Assembly (NCBI GenBank): GCA_905215015.1
Contig: CAJMOS010000066.1
Location: 1-16,421, forward strand
Direction of reading: 5' to 3'
From: an uncultured bacterium
Lineage (GTDB): Bacteria > Spirochaetota > Spirochaetia > Sphaerochaetales > Sphaerochaetaceae
Length of the DNA stretch: 16,421 nt
The position numbers were made by a program, and so were the translations under genes. The first letter of the stretch is position 1. Each line of letters starts with the position of its first letter. Positions 7,283 through 15,240 of the stretch are shown in pieces. The notes under the pieces were generated by a model, which worked only from the letters and a program-made list of their open reading frames with translations, did no database searches and was not told the DNA's origin.

Positions 7283-10206
7283 GACTCGGCCTGGATGTGG
7301 GATCGACCACGATGAAATGCGTCCTGCTCGACGAGCAGGGCAATTTGCTTTTCTCCCATTACCAACGACACTACTCCCAGATTCCCGAGACGGCATTGAG
7401 CCTGCTCGAGAAGATGAAGCCGTTGTTGCGGGACCGGAAATGCTCCATCTCCATTTCCGGATCGGCGGGCATGGGGATGGCCCAGAACCTGCATCTGCCC
7501 TTCGTGCAGGAGGTCTACGCAACCCGTACCGCCGTCCTGAAATACCTGCCAGGCAGCAATGTCGTCATCGAGCTTGGCGGCGAGGACGCGAAAATCCTGT
7601 TCCTTGACGGAAACCTGGAAGTCCGCATGAACGGCACCTGCGCCGGCGGGACAGGCAGCTTCATCGACCAGATGGCGAGCCTGCTCGGACTGAAGAGCGA
7701 CCAGCTCGACGACCTGGCCAAGGAGGCGACCCAGACCTACACGATCGCCAGCCGCTGCGGCGTCTTCGCCAAGACCGATGTCCAGCCCTTGGTCAACCAA
7801 GGCGCGAAAAAAAGCGACATCATCGTCTCGATCTTTCAGGCGGTGGTCAACCAGACGATCGGCGGTCTCGCACAAGGACGTCCAATCAAGGGCAACGTCG
7901 TCTACCTCGGCGGTCCCCTCACCTTCCTCAGCCAGCTGAGGGCTTGTTTCGACAAGACCCTCCACACCCATGGGCTCTGTCCGGAGAACTCCCTGTACTA
8001 CGTCGCCTTGGGCACTGCCCTCGCTCCGGGAGCGGGAGAGACTGATTACCAAACCTTGCGGAACGAGCTGGCCAACTATACCAACAAGGGGACCTATACC
8101 TCCTTGGAGCCACTGTTCAAGGACGAATCCGAACTGAGGGCGTTCCAGGAGCGGCATGCCAAGGCGAAGCTGCCCACACGGGATATCGAGGCCTATGAGG
8201 GAGACGCGTTTGTCGGCATCGATTCCGGTTCGACCACCATCAAGAGCTGTCTGGTCGACCCCGAGGGGAATCTGCTCTACAGCCGTTACGAGAACAACAA
8301 TGGAAATCCCGTCGAGGCGGTCCGCCAGTTCCTGATCGACGTGCAGAGCAAGTATCCCAAGGTCCGCCTGCAGAAGGGTTGCAGTACCGGCTACGGCGAG
8401 GCGTTGATCAAGAACGGCTTCAACCTGGAATACTCCATCGTCGAGACGATCGCCCATTTCATCGCGGCACGCACCTTCATGCCGGACGTCGATTTCATCA
8501 TCGATATCGGCGGGCAGGATATCAAATGCTTCAAGATCCGCGACGGCGCGGTGGACGACATCTTCCTGAACGAGGCATGCTCCTCCGGTTGCGGGTCTTT
8601 CCTGCAGACATTCAGCAACGCGCTCGGCTACAGTACGGGCGAAGCTGCCCGGCTGGCCTTGCAGTCGACCCGTCCGGTCGACTTGGGAAGCCGGTGCACC
8701 GTCTTCATGAACAGCCAGGTCAAGCAGGCGCAGAAGGATGGCGCCCAGGTCTCCGACATTTTCGCCGGTCTTGCCATCAGCGTCGTCAAGAACGCGCTGT
8801 ACAAGGTGATCCGTTCCACCGACGCCACCACCCTCGGCCGCCATATCGTCGTCCAAGGCGGAACCTTCCTGAACGACGCGGTGCTCCGCGCATTCGAGCA
8901 GGAGTTGCAGACCGAAGTGGTCCGTGTCGACCAGGCAGGGCTGATGGGCGCCTATGGCTGCGCCCTCTACGCGATGAGACAGCACCGGAAAACTCCGAAG
9001 GAACGGACGATGCTGAACCTGGAACAGCTGCGAAGCTTCGTCCACAGGACGAGAACCATGCAGTGCAAGGGTTGCACCAACCATTGCCAGCTGACCGTCA
9101 ACACCTTTGATGGAGGCAGACGGATGGTCAGCGGCAACAAGTGCGAGCGCATGACCAACCCTGCCGTCTTCATCGAGGACCCGACGGTGCTCGACATCAT
9201 GGCTTTCAAGGAAACATACATGGAGCACTTCCAGCCGCAGGAGGGAAAGCGCGGGGAGATCGGCATACCGATGGTGCTGGGCAACTGGGAGTTCCTTCCC
9301 TTCTGGCATACGTTCTTCACCTCCCTCGGCTACAAGGTGCTGGTCAGCAAACAGTCCAGCCGGCAGACGTATCTGGATGGTCAGGCGACGATTCCCAGCG
9401 ATACGATCTGCTATCCTGCCAAGCTGGTCCATGGGCACATCGAGGAAATGGTCCAGGCAGGCATCAAGACGATTTTCTATCCCTGTTCCTCGTACAACGT
9501 CGACGAGCGCAAGGGGGACAACCATTTCAACTGTCCGATTGTCGCCTACTACCCGCAGGTGATCCAGCACAACATCCCGGCCCTGAGCGAGGGCCACGTA
9601 CGGTTCCTCGACCCCTTCGTCTCCCTTGGCGACGAGGCCTACTTCCCCAAACGGATGAGCGTCATCCTGAAGGATTTGGGAACGTTCACCATGAAGGAAA
9701 TCCGTGAGGCATCAGGCAAGGCCTACCAGGCCTACCGGGATTACCAGAAGGCGGTGCAGAACCAGGCGGCAAAGATCATTACCCTGGCGCGCCAGAGGCA
9801 CATGCCGGTCCTTGTTGTGGTAGGACGCCCCTACCACAACGACCCGGAAGTCAACCATGGCATCGACAGGCTGATGCTGCAGCTCGGATGCGCCGTGGTC
9901 AGCGAGGATTCCCTCGCTCCGCTGATGGGCTACGAGAAACGCGGGGTCCTCAACCAGTGGACCTTCCATGCCCGCATGTACGATGCCGCCAGATACACGC
10001 TGGACAAGAACGACATGCAGGTGGTCCAGCTGGTCAGTTTCGGATGCGGCCTGGACGCAGTGACCACCGACGAGGTGCGTGCCATCCTGAAGCAGAAGGA
10101 CAAGATCTACACCCAGATCAAGATCGACGAGATCACCAATCTGGGAGCGGTCCGCATCAGGCTCCGCAGCCTGCTCTCGGCCGTCGAGGAGAAAAACAAC
10201 CAATGA
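7279..10206 (+). CDS. Tandem acyl-CoA dehydratase activase-like protein with DUF2229
   Basis: A 975-residue BadF/BadG/BcrA/BcrD (HgdC, YjiL) family protein with two ASKHA ATPase domains in one chain. Half 1 has LDVGSTTMK (5-13), GGEDAK and cluster-type cysteines C121 (GTCAGGTG) and C160 (SRCGVF). Half 2 has IDSGSTTIK (314-322), GGQDIK, C434 (EACSSGCG) and C473 (SRCTVF). A linker with C596-x2-C599-x3-C603 and a GNKCER segment leads into a DUF2229/COG3580 domain (about 660 onward) with PSDTICYPAK and GRPYHND motifs. Relatives use ATP to inject low-potential electrons into a dehydratase or double-cubane partner. The frame is open upstream to an ATG at 7114, but that lies inside thiI. GTG 7279 overlaps the thiI stop, has GAAGGAAG eight bases before it and gives the family N-terminus. 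The substrate is unknown. Confidence 0.9.
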   Translation: MRLGLDVGSTTMKCVLLDEQGNLLFSHYQRHYSQIPETALSLLEKMKPLLRDRKCSISISGSAGMGMAQNLHLPFVQEVYATRTAVLKYLPGSNVVIELGGEDAKILFLDGNLEVRMNGTCAGGTGSFIDQMASLLGLKSDQLDDLAKEATQTYTIASRCGVFAKTDVQPLVNQGAKKSDIIVSIFQAVVNQTIGGLAQGRPIKGNVVYLGGPLTFLSQLRACFDKTLHTHGLCPENSLYYVALGTALAPGAGETDYQTLRNELANYTNKGTYTSLEPLFKDESELRAFQERHAKAKLPTRDIEAYEGDAFVGIDSGSTTIKSCLVDPEGNLLYSRYENNNGNPVEAVRQFLIDVQSKYPKVRLQKGCSTGYGEALIKNGFNLEYSIVETIAHFIAARTFMPDVDFIIDIGGQDIKCFKIRDGAVDDIFLNEACSSGCGSFLQTFSNALGYSTGEAARLALQSTRPVDLGSRCTVFMNSQVKQAQKDGAQVSDIFAGLAISVVKNALYKVIRSTDATTLGRHIVVQGGTFLNDAVLRAFEQELQTEVVRVDQAGLMGAYGCALYAMRQHRKTPKERTMLNLEQLRSFVHRTRTMQCKGCTNHCQLTVNTFDGGRRMVSGNKCERMTNPAVFIEDPTVLDIMAFKETYMEHFQPQEGKRGEIGIPMVLGNWEFLPFWHTFFTSLGYKVLVSKQSSRQTYLDGQATIPSDTICYPAKLVHGHIEEMVQAGIKTIFYPCSSYNVDERKGDNHFNCPIVAYYPQVIQHNIPALSEGHVRFLDPFVSLGDEAYFPKRMSVILKDLGTFTMKEIREASGKAYQAYRDYQKAVQNQAAKIITLARQRHMPVLVVVGRPYHNDPEVNHGIDRLMLQLGCAVVSEDSLAPLMGYEKRGVLNQWTFHARMYDAARYTLDKNDMQVVQLVSFGCGLDAVTTDEVRAILKQKDKIYTQIKIDEITNLGAVRIRLRSLLSAVEEKNNQ

Positions 10207-11453
10207 GCCAACCGTTTACCAAGGAGATGCGCAAGGACTACACGCTCCTCGCCCCTGACATGCTTCCCATCCACTTCGCGCTCGAGCGGGAGATTTTCGC
10301 CAACCACGGCTACCATACCGAGGTGCTCGACAACCGGGGTCCGAATGTGATCCGAGAGGGACTGCGCTACGTGAACAACGACATCTGCTATCCGGCCCAG
10401 CTGGTCATCGGACAGTTCATCGACGCCTTGAAGAGCGGCAGGTGGGACACCCACAAGGTAGCGCTGCTGATCACCCAGACCGGAGGTGGCTGCCGGGCCT
10501 CGAACTACCTGTTCCTTCTGAAGAAGGCGCTGACAGCATGCGGCTTCGACTATATCCCGGTCATCAGCCTGAACTTCAAGGGGATGGACGAGAACCCAGG
10601 CTTCAAGCTGACCCCTCTGATGGTGGCGCAGGCCTATGCCGCCGCGGTCTACGGCGACCTGATCATGACCATCGCAAACCAGACCCGCCCCTACGAGACC
10701 CACAAGGGGGACACCGACGCATTGATCCAGCGCTGGGTCAAGATCATGGGCGCGAAATTCAAGTCCAACCACGGCTATTTCGGCAAACACATGGATGCGA
10801 ACTTCAAGCAGATTGTCGACGAGTTCGCCGCCATCCCGGTCAAACGAGTGCCGAAGATCAAGGTCGGCATCGTCGGAGAGATCTACATGAAGTACTCCGA
10901 CCTGGGCAACAACCAGCTGCAGAAATTCCTCGAGGATAATGGCTGCGAGGTGATGATTCCCAATGTCATGAACTTCTTCTACTACGGTTTCGACAACGCC
11001 AGGCTCGACCGCAAATACTACGGACACCTCTTCCTGCAGAGCGTCATCACCCAACGTGTCCTGAAATTCTTCTATAAAGGCGAGAAAAAGATGATCGACG
11101 CCATCAAGAGACATGACTGCTACGTCGCGCCCGCCCCGTATCTCAAGGAAAAGGAATATGACAGGGATCTCTTGGATTACGGAGTCAAGATGGGCGAGGG
11201 ATGGCTGCTCACGGCAGAGATGATGGAGCTCGTCCACCTGGGGTATTCCAACATCATCTGCACCCAGCCGTTCGGCTGTCTGCCCAACCACATCGTCGCC
11301 AAGGGCATGGTCCATGCGGTGCGCGAGCGGGTGCCCGACGCCAATATCGTCCCGATCGACTACGACCCGTCGGCCAGCCATGTGAACCAGGAGAACCGGA
11401 TCAAGCTGATGCTGGCGATCGCCAAAGAACGGCTGGATGCGAAAAACCAATAA
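10203..11453 (+). CDS. Dehydratase D-component-like protein (COG3581/HgdB-related), activase partner
   Basis: A 416-residue protein that starts with an ATGA overlap on the activase gene, behind GAGGAG eleven bases upstream. It resembles the C-terminal part of the roughly 1400-residue fused activase proteins of many clostridia and spirochaetes. Conserved cysteines sit in family-like motifs: C62 (NNDICYPAQ), C97 (TQTGGGCRASN), C353 and C359 (ICTQPFGCLPNH). They are candidate Fe-S ligands, by analogy with HgdB-type dehydratase and double-cubane proteins. No signal peptide or membrane segment is apparent, so it should be cytoplasmic. It most likely receives electrons from the upstream protein. 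The actual reaction is unknown, and no typical two-subunit dehydratase or CoA-transferase gene lies nearby. No convincing terminator follows, only a weak AT-rich repeat at 11452-11469. Confidence 0.82.
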   Translation: MSQPFTKEMRKDYTLLAPDMLPIHFALEREIFANHGYHTEVLDNRGPNVIREGLRYVNNDICYPAQLVIGQFIDALKSGRWDTHKVALLITQTGGGCRASNYLFLLKKALTACGFDYIPVISLNFKGMDENPGFKLTPLMVAQAYAAAVYGDLIMTIANQTRPYETHKGDTDALIQRWVKIMGAKFKSNHGYFGKHMDANFKQIVDEFAAIPVKRVPKIKVGIVGEIYMKYSDLGNNQLQKFLEDNGCEVMIPNVMNFFYYGFDNARLDRKYYGHLFLQSVITQRVLKFFYKGEKKMIDAIKRHDCYVAPAPYLKEKEYDRDLLDYGVKMGEGWLLTAEMMELVHLGYSNIICTQPFGCLPNHIVAKGMVHAVRERVPDANIVPIDYDPSASHVNQENRIKLMLAIAKERLDAKNQ

Positions 11454-11525
11454 ATTCCTACACGAATTTTGAGTCCTTTGGGATAGTTTAGAGGAAAAAG
11501 AACCAGCAATTTCACTACAGGACCC

Positions 11526-11552
11526 TCTCATTTATGAGAAATATGTTAGAAT
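11526..11552 (+). promoter_or_regulatory. Extended -10 promoter with overlapping inverted repeat, TAXI-TRAP genes
   Basis: TGTTAGAAT at 11544-11552 is an extended -10 (TG-N-TAGAAT, five of six matches to TATAAT), which can work without a good -35. The predicted start is near 11559, giving a leader of about 23 bases. The -35 area instead holds the inverted repeat TCTCAT-TT-ATGAGA (11526-11539), a plausible operator. The surrounding 128-base gap is clearly more AT-rich than the genes. Confidence 0.55.
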
Positions 11553-11566
11553 TTTGTTAATACATT

Positions 11567-11581
11567 ATGAGGAGGTCTCAT
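11567..11581 (+). promoter_or_regulatory. Hairpin around the ribosome-binding site of the TAXI gene
   Basis: ATGAG (11567-11571) and CTCAT (11577-11581) can pair around the loop GAGGT. The Shine-Dalgarno AGGAGG (11570-11575) lies across this stem and loop, six bases before the GTG start at 11582. The ATG at 11567 is in frame, but it precedes the ribosome-binding site and so is not the start. Whether the five-pair stem limits translation is untested. Confidence 0.4.
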
Positions 11582-12577
11582 GTGAAAAAGCTTGTGAGCT
11601 TAGCTCTCATCATTTCTGTCGGGCTTGGACTTTTCGCCAATGGTGGCGCGGAACAGGCATCATCCGGAAAGCTTGTGGAACACTTCAGTGGCAGTTACCT
11701 GATGGGGACCGGGTCTGCTACGGGAAATTACTATGCCTTTGGCTCCGCTCTCAGCACGGTTGTCAACCAGGCCACGGGGGCGAACCTGACCGTCAACGCC
11801 ACCGGCGGCTCCACCGAGAACGCCCGCCTTGTCGGTAGCGGAGACAACGAGTTCGCGATGATCCAGAGCGATGTCTACAGCTACGCCCTGCATGGCATCG
11901 AGCTCTTCAACGGCAAGCCCATCACCAACCTGTACGCGATTACCGCGTGCTATCCCGAGATGGTCCAGATGGTCGTCTCCAAGAAGAGCGGCATCAAGAG
12001 CGTCGCCGACATGCGGGGCAAGAACATCTGTGTCGGCGCGGTCGGAAGTGGATATGAGGTCGCGGCACGGCAGATCCTTGGCGCCTACGGCATGACCTAT
12101 GACGATATCAACGAGACCTTCGCCGACCAGGCTACCGCGAAGAACGGAATCCAGGACGGCACCTTCGACGCCATGTTCCTCTGCTCCGGCTTCCCCAATG
12201 GAAACGTCATGGAGCTCTCCCTGAACAAGAACATCGACGTCTTGTCCATTGACGACGAGCATATGCGGATCCTGCTTGCCAAGTATCCTTACTACGCCAA
12301 GTTTGAAACGCCGAGTGACGACTACAATGTCGGTCATGCGATCACCTCTGTCGCGGTCAAGTGCATGCTGATTGTCAACGAGAAGTTCTCCGACCAAGCC
12401 ATCTACGAACTCACCAAGGCCATCTACGAGCACCTCGGTGAGATCCAGGCAATCAACGCCAAGGCGAAGTACATGAGCATCGACTCCGCCCTCAACGGCA
12501 TTCCCGCAAACCTGCATCCGGGCGCGCGCAAATATTACGAGGAACAGGGTCTTGCGATTCCTGATTTCCTGAAGTAA
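11582..12577 (+). CDS. TAXI family TRAP transporter solute-binding protein
   Basis: A 331-residue periplasmic receptor that captures a substrate for the TRAP permease encoded next. The start is GTG 11582, six bases after a perfect AGGAGG. It yields MKKLVSLALIISVGLGLFA, a clear signal peptide with likely cleavage before NGGAEQ and no lipobox Cys. The mature part shows TAXI hallmarks: GTGSATGNYYAFGSALS, the NATGGSTENARLV segment, FAMIQSDV, the hinge-like SVADMRGKNICVGAVGSG and DGTFDAMFLCSG. Known or suspected TAXI substrates include glutamate and other organic acids; the ligand cannot be told from sequence. The LFANGGAE-style signal end is typical of spirochaete binding proteins. Expression is probably higher than that of the permease because a terminator-like hairpin follows. 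Confidence 0.93.
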   Translation: MKKLVSLALIISVGLGLFANGGAEQASSGKLVEHFSGSYLMGTGSATGNYYAFGSALSTVVNQATGANLTVNATGGSTENARLVGSGDNEFAMIQSDVYSYALHGIELFNGKPITNLYAITACYPEMVQMVVSKKSGIKSVADMRGKNICVGAVGSGYEVAARQILGAYGMTYDDINETFADQATAKNGIQDGTFDAMFLCSGFPNGNVMELSLNKNIDVLSIDDEHMRILLAKYPYYAKFETPSDDYNVGHAITSVAVKCMLIVNEKFSDQAIYELTKAIYEHLGEIQAINAKAKYMSIDSALNGIPANLHPGARKYYEEQGLAIPDFLK

Positions 12578-12591
12578 CCATCTTTTCGGAC

Positions 12592-12623
12592 AGGCAGGAG
12601 TTCCTCAGGGATTCCTGCCTTTT
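12592..12623 (+). terminator. Terminator/attenuator between receptor and permease
   Basis: A ten-pair stem (12592-12601 with 12611-12620, one G-T wobble, arms based on AGGCAGGA/TCCTGCCT) with a nine-base loop runs directly into TTTT (12620-12623). It lies between the TAXI receptor stop and the permease start, with no obvious promoter after it. Partial read-through would set a high receptor-to-permease ratio, a common arrangement for binding-protein transporters. Confidence 0.7.
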
Positions 12624-12646
12624 CAGACAGCAATAGGAACATGCAC

Positions 12647-14593
12647 ATGTCAAACAAGCCTGCAACGGAACCAATCGACCTTACGGCGATTGACCGTGAA
12701 TCCAAGTATAAGATTTTCTCCCCACAGGGGGACAAGGTCATTTCCGTCATCCTGACGGTTTTCGCGCTTTTCCAGCTGTATGCGTCGATTTCCAACAAGG
12801 TGCCGCTCCAGATTCTCCGCTATACGCACCTGGGATTCGCCATCAGTCTCGCTTTCCTGCTCTACCCCGCGACCAAGCATGCGGACAGACACGCACTTCC
12901 CTGGTACGACTGCCTGTTCGCATTCCTGTTCGTCTGCGTGGTCGGCTACTTCATCGTGAATTACAAGCCCCTGCAGTTCCGTGCCGGGGCGTACACCATG
13001 GTGGATACCGTCATGGCGGGCCTGGGCATCGCCCTGGTGCTGCTTGCCTGCTGGCGCGTCGTCGGTCCGCCAATCGTCATCATCGCGTCCTGTTTCTTCC
13101 TCTATGGGATGGTGGGCAAGTACATGGGCGGATTCCTGCGGCACCGCGGGTTCGCGCTGAAGCGGATCATCACCCATTTGTTCATCACCACCGAGGGCGT
13201 CATCGGCAACCCCCTCGGGGTCTGTTCGACCTACATCTTCCTGTTCATCCTTTTTGGCGCCTTCCTCGAAAAGACCAAGATCGGCCAGTTTTTCATCGAC
13301 CTGGCCAACTCTCTGGCGGGATGGGCCGCCGGAGGTCCTGCGAAGGTGGCGGTCCTTTCCAGCGCGCTGCAAGGTACGGTCAGCGGATCCTCCGTCTCCA
13401 ACACGGTCTCCACCGGCACCTTCACCATTCCTTTGATGAAGAGCCTCGGCTACGAGCCGGAATTCGCCGGTGCGGTCGAAGCCGCTGCCTCTACCGGCGG
13501 GCAGATCATGCCGCCGGTCATGGGAAGCGCGGCTTTCCTGATCAGTGATGCCTGCGGCATCCCTTACCGCCAGCTGATCCTGGTGGCGATCATCCCTGCC
13601 TCGCTCTATTTCATCGGCATCTGGATCAGTGTCCATCTCGAGGCGAAACGGCTTGGGTTGAAGGGAACTCCACGGGAGCAACTGCCGAGATTGCTTCCAT
13701 TGCTGCGGGCCAAAGGGCATCTGATTCTTCCGCTTGCATGCATCATCTACTTCATGCTCAGCGGCCTGACCATCACCCGCAGCGCACTGTACGGCTGTCT
13801 CATCTGCCTGATTGTCCCGTACCTGCGCAAGAACACCAGGGTCCCCTTCTTTCAGATATTCAAGGCCCTGCCCCAGGCCGGCCGAAGCGTCATCAGCGTC
13901 GCCACCGCGTGTTCCACCGCAGGCATCATCATCGGCATGGTCACCCTGACCGGCCTCGGACAGCGGATTGGAGCCGGTATCTTCAATCTGGTCGGCAACA
14001 ACGTCTTCCTTGCCTTGGTCTGCGCCATGTTCACCAGCTTGATTCTGGGAATGGGTGTCTCCACCACCAGCAACTATCTGATCACCAGCACGATTGCGGC
14101 TCCCATCCTGATTCGTGCCGGCATCCCGATGCTGGCCGCGCACATGTTCTGCTTCTACTTCGGCATTGTCGCCGACATCACCCCACCCGTCGCCCTAGCC
14201 GCATACGCTGGTAGCGCCATCGCGGGAGGCAACGCCTTCAAGACAGGCGTCAACGCGACCAAGCTCGCCATCGCCGCATTCCTGATTCCCTACATGTTCG
14301 CCATGAATCCGAAGATGATCATGATTGGCGGTACCTTCCTCGAGGCACTGCCCATGGTGGTCACCGCCATCATCGGACTGATAGGAATCGGCGCCGGTTT
14401 CATCGGCTATCTCAACGGACCGGTGAAACCGCTTCTGAGATGTGTCTCCATCGCCGGAGGGTTGGCGCTGGTAGTCCCAGGCACCAAGACCGACATCATC
14501 GGCATCGTTCTGATTGCCATCGTCATGGTCCTTACCCAGCTTTCCAATGCAATCGACGGGAAGAGACATCGAGAGCAGCAACCGGCAAGCTGA
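12647..14593 (+). CDS. TRAP transporter fused permease (DctQ-DctM type, TAXI associated)
   Basis: A 648-residue inner-membrane protein with many hydrophobic segments. It fuses the small 4TM and large 12TM subunits of TRAP transporters and uses an ion gradient to import the substrate delivered by the TAXI receptor. Family hallmarks are NPLGVCSTYIFLFILFGAFL, GTVSGSSVSNT (243-253), the EAAASTGGQIMPPVMGSAAF segment, GMGVSTTSNYL and ADITPPVALAAYAGSAIAGG. Two ATGs, 12641 and 12647, are possible starts. The AGGA at 12635-12638 is two bases from the first and eight from the second, so 12647 is preferred. The C-terminus is a short charged tail. The substrate is not predictable from sequence. Confidence 0.92.
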   Translation: MSNKPATEPIDLTAIDRESKYKIFSPQGDKVISVILTVFALFQLYASISNKVPLQILRYTHLGFAISLAFLLYPATKHADRHALPWYDCLFAFLFVCVVGYFIVNYKPLQFRAGAYTMVDTVMAGLGIALVLLACWRVVGPPIVIIASCFFLYGMVGKYMGGFLRHRGFALKRIITHLFITTEGVIGNPLGVCSTYIFLFILFGAFLEKTKIGQFFIDLANSLAGWAAGGPAKVAVLSSALQGTVSGSSVSNTVSTGTFTIPLMKSLGYEPEFAGAVEAAASTGGQIMPPVMGSAAFLISDACGIPYRQLILVAIIPASLYFIGIWISVHLEAKRLGLKGTPREQLPRLLPLLRAKGHLILPLACIIYFMLSGLTITRSALYGCLICLIVPYLRKNTRVPFFQIFKALPQAGRSVISVATACSTAGIIIGMVTLTGLGQRIGAGIFNLVGNNVFLALVCAMFTSLILGMGVSTTSNYLITSTIAAPILIRAGIPMLAAHMFCFYFGIVADITPPVALAAYAGSAIAGGNAFKTGVNATKLAIAAFLIPYMFAMNPKMIMIGGTFLEALPMVVTAIIGLIGIGAGFIGYLNGPVKPLLRCVSIAGGLALVVPGTKTDIIGIVLIAIVMVLTQLSNAIDGKRHREQQPAS

Positions 14594-14599
14594 CCAAGC

Positions 14600-14652
14600 A
14601 AAAGGGGCTGTAACAAAAGTCGGATGACGACTTGAATCGCAGCCCCTTTCTC
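14600..14652. terminator. Two-tier bidirectional terminator
   Basis: A perfect ten-pair outer stem (14601-14610 with 14640-14649, AAAGGGGCTG/CAGCCCCTTT) encloses a second perfect hairpin, AAGTCG/CGACTT (14617-14622 with 14628-14633, five-base loop). On the plus strand TTTCTC follows; on the minus strand TTTTGCTT follows. It lies between the converging permease and the YcxB-like gene, so it probably ends both transcripts. Confidence 0.75.
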
Positions 14653-14655
14653 ATG

Positions 14656-15195
14656 CTACCGGCCGCTTCGGTTGCGACGCCGGTAGAACCGCTCTCCCAG
14701 CCGGTTGCAGAAAGCCTCATCAAGGAAATCGATATCCGCTTGGGAAAGGTCCCGTTCAGGAACCAACAGGGTGCTTCTTCCATCCAGGTAGACGAGGAAC
14801 AGTCCCGAGATATGGAAGACTGCCGCAAGGCGTGCCATCTGTACATTCCCATGGGCCTTTAGTGAAGGAATCGACCAGGCAAGCGAATGAGTCGTCGCCA
14901 CCAGACGCATGCAAGCTCCCACGGGATTTCCGTCCTGCCGCAAACTCCTGCGGATCTGCCGCTCCACCCCACCGGCCATGACCAGCGCCCATACCAGATA
15001 GGCTCCTGCGATGCAGAATGCCACCGGGTTCGGGGTACCCAGGCCATATGCGCCGGCAAGGGCATAGATGACCGTGAATCCGAGGACGATGGCGAGAATC
15101 TGGAAAGGACGATGATAACGGATCAGCAGCGCGTAATACATGGCTTTCCGAAAGTCCCCCACGCCCGGAGTGACCTGCATGGTCCGCTGTTCCAT
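14656..15195 (-). CDS. Small two-helix membrane protein, YcxB-like
   Basis: A 179-residue protein of unknown function. Two adjacent hydrophobic segments (about 31-51 and 57-76) form a membrane hairpin. A soluble part follows, ending with HISGLFLVYLDGRSTLLVPERDLSQ (128-152), which resembles the C-terminal domain of YcxB proteins (an aromatic-rich strand, a turn, then a V/IP-K/R-R motif). The last residues are Arg-rich (YRRRNRSGR). The ATG at 15195 has GGGAGGG six bases upstream. The frame extends further upstream, but into the trpS terminator, so those starts are rejected. It lies 59 bases after trpS with only a hairpin between, and so may depend on read-through from trpS. The gene is very likely real; the family label is tentative. 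Confidence 0.65.
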   Translation of the reverse strand: MEQRTMQVTPGVGDFRKAMYYALLIRYHRPFQILAIVLGFTVIYALAGAYGLGTPNPVAFCIAGAYLVWALVMAGGVERQIRRSLRQDGNPVGACMRLVATTHSLAWSIPSLKAHGNVQMARLAAVFHISGLFLVYLDGRSTLLVPERDLSQADIDFLDEAFCNRLGERFYRRRNRSGR

Positions 15196-15211
15196 CACAT
15201 TCCCTCCCTGC

Positions 15212-15240
15212 AAAGAAAATGGCGGACCTGCGCCCGCCAT
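15212..15240 (-). terminator. Terminator-like hairpin after trpS
   Basis: Read on the minus strand, ATGGCGG and CCGCCAT (15240-15234 with 15225-15219) pair perfectly around an eight-base loop. TTTTCTTTG follows immediately (the first T closes the stem). It begins 14 bases after the trpS stop and ends just before the ribosome-binding site of the YcxB-like gene. Confidence 0.7.

Noticed and set aside
7081..9597. An 838-codon open frame on the minus strand opposite the activase gene
   Set aside because: It is antisense to clearly conserved domains, its translation shows no family motif, and long antisense frames are expected in GC-rich genes with G/C-biased third positions.
11452..11470. AAATTC/GAATTT repeat followed by TT as a terminator for the four-gene operon
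   Set aside because: The six-pair stem has only one G-C pair and a short T-run, too weak to call.
12650..14143. A 497-codon minus-strand frame opposite the TRAP permease
   Set aside because: Its product is rich in Asp, Gln, Gly and Arg without any recognisable motif, the typical shadow of a hydrophobic gene; the plus strand carries the full permease signature.
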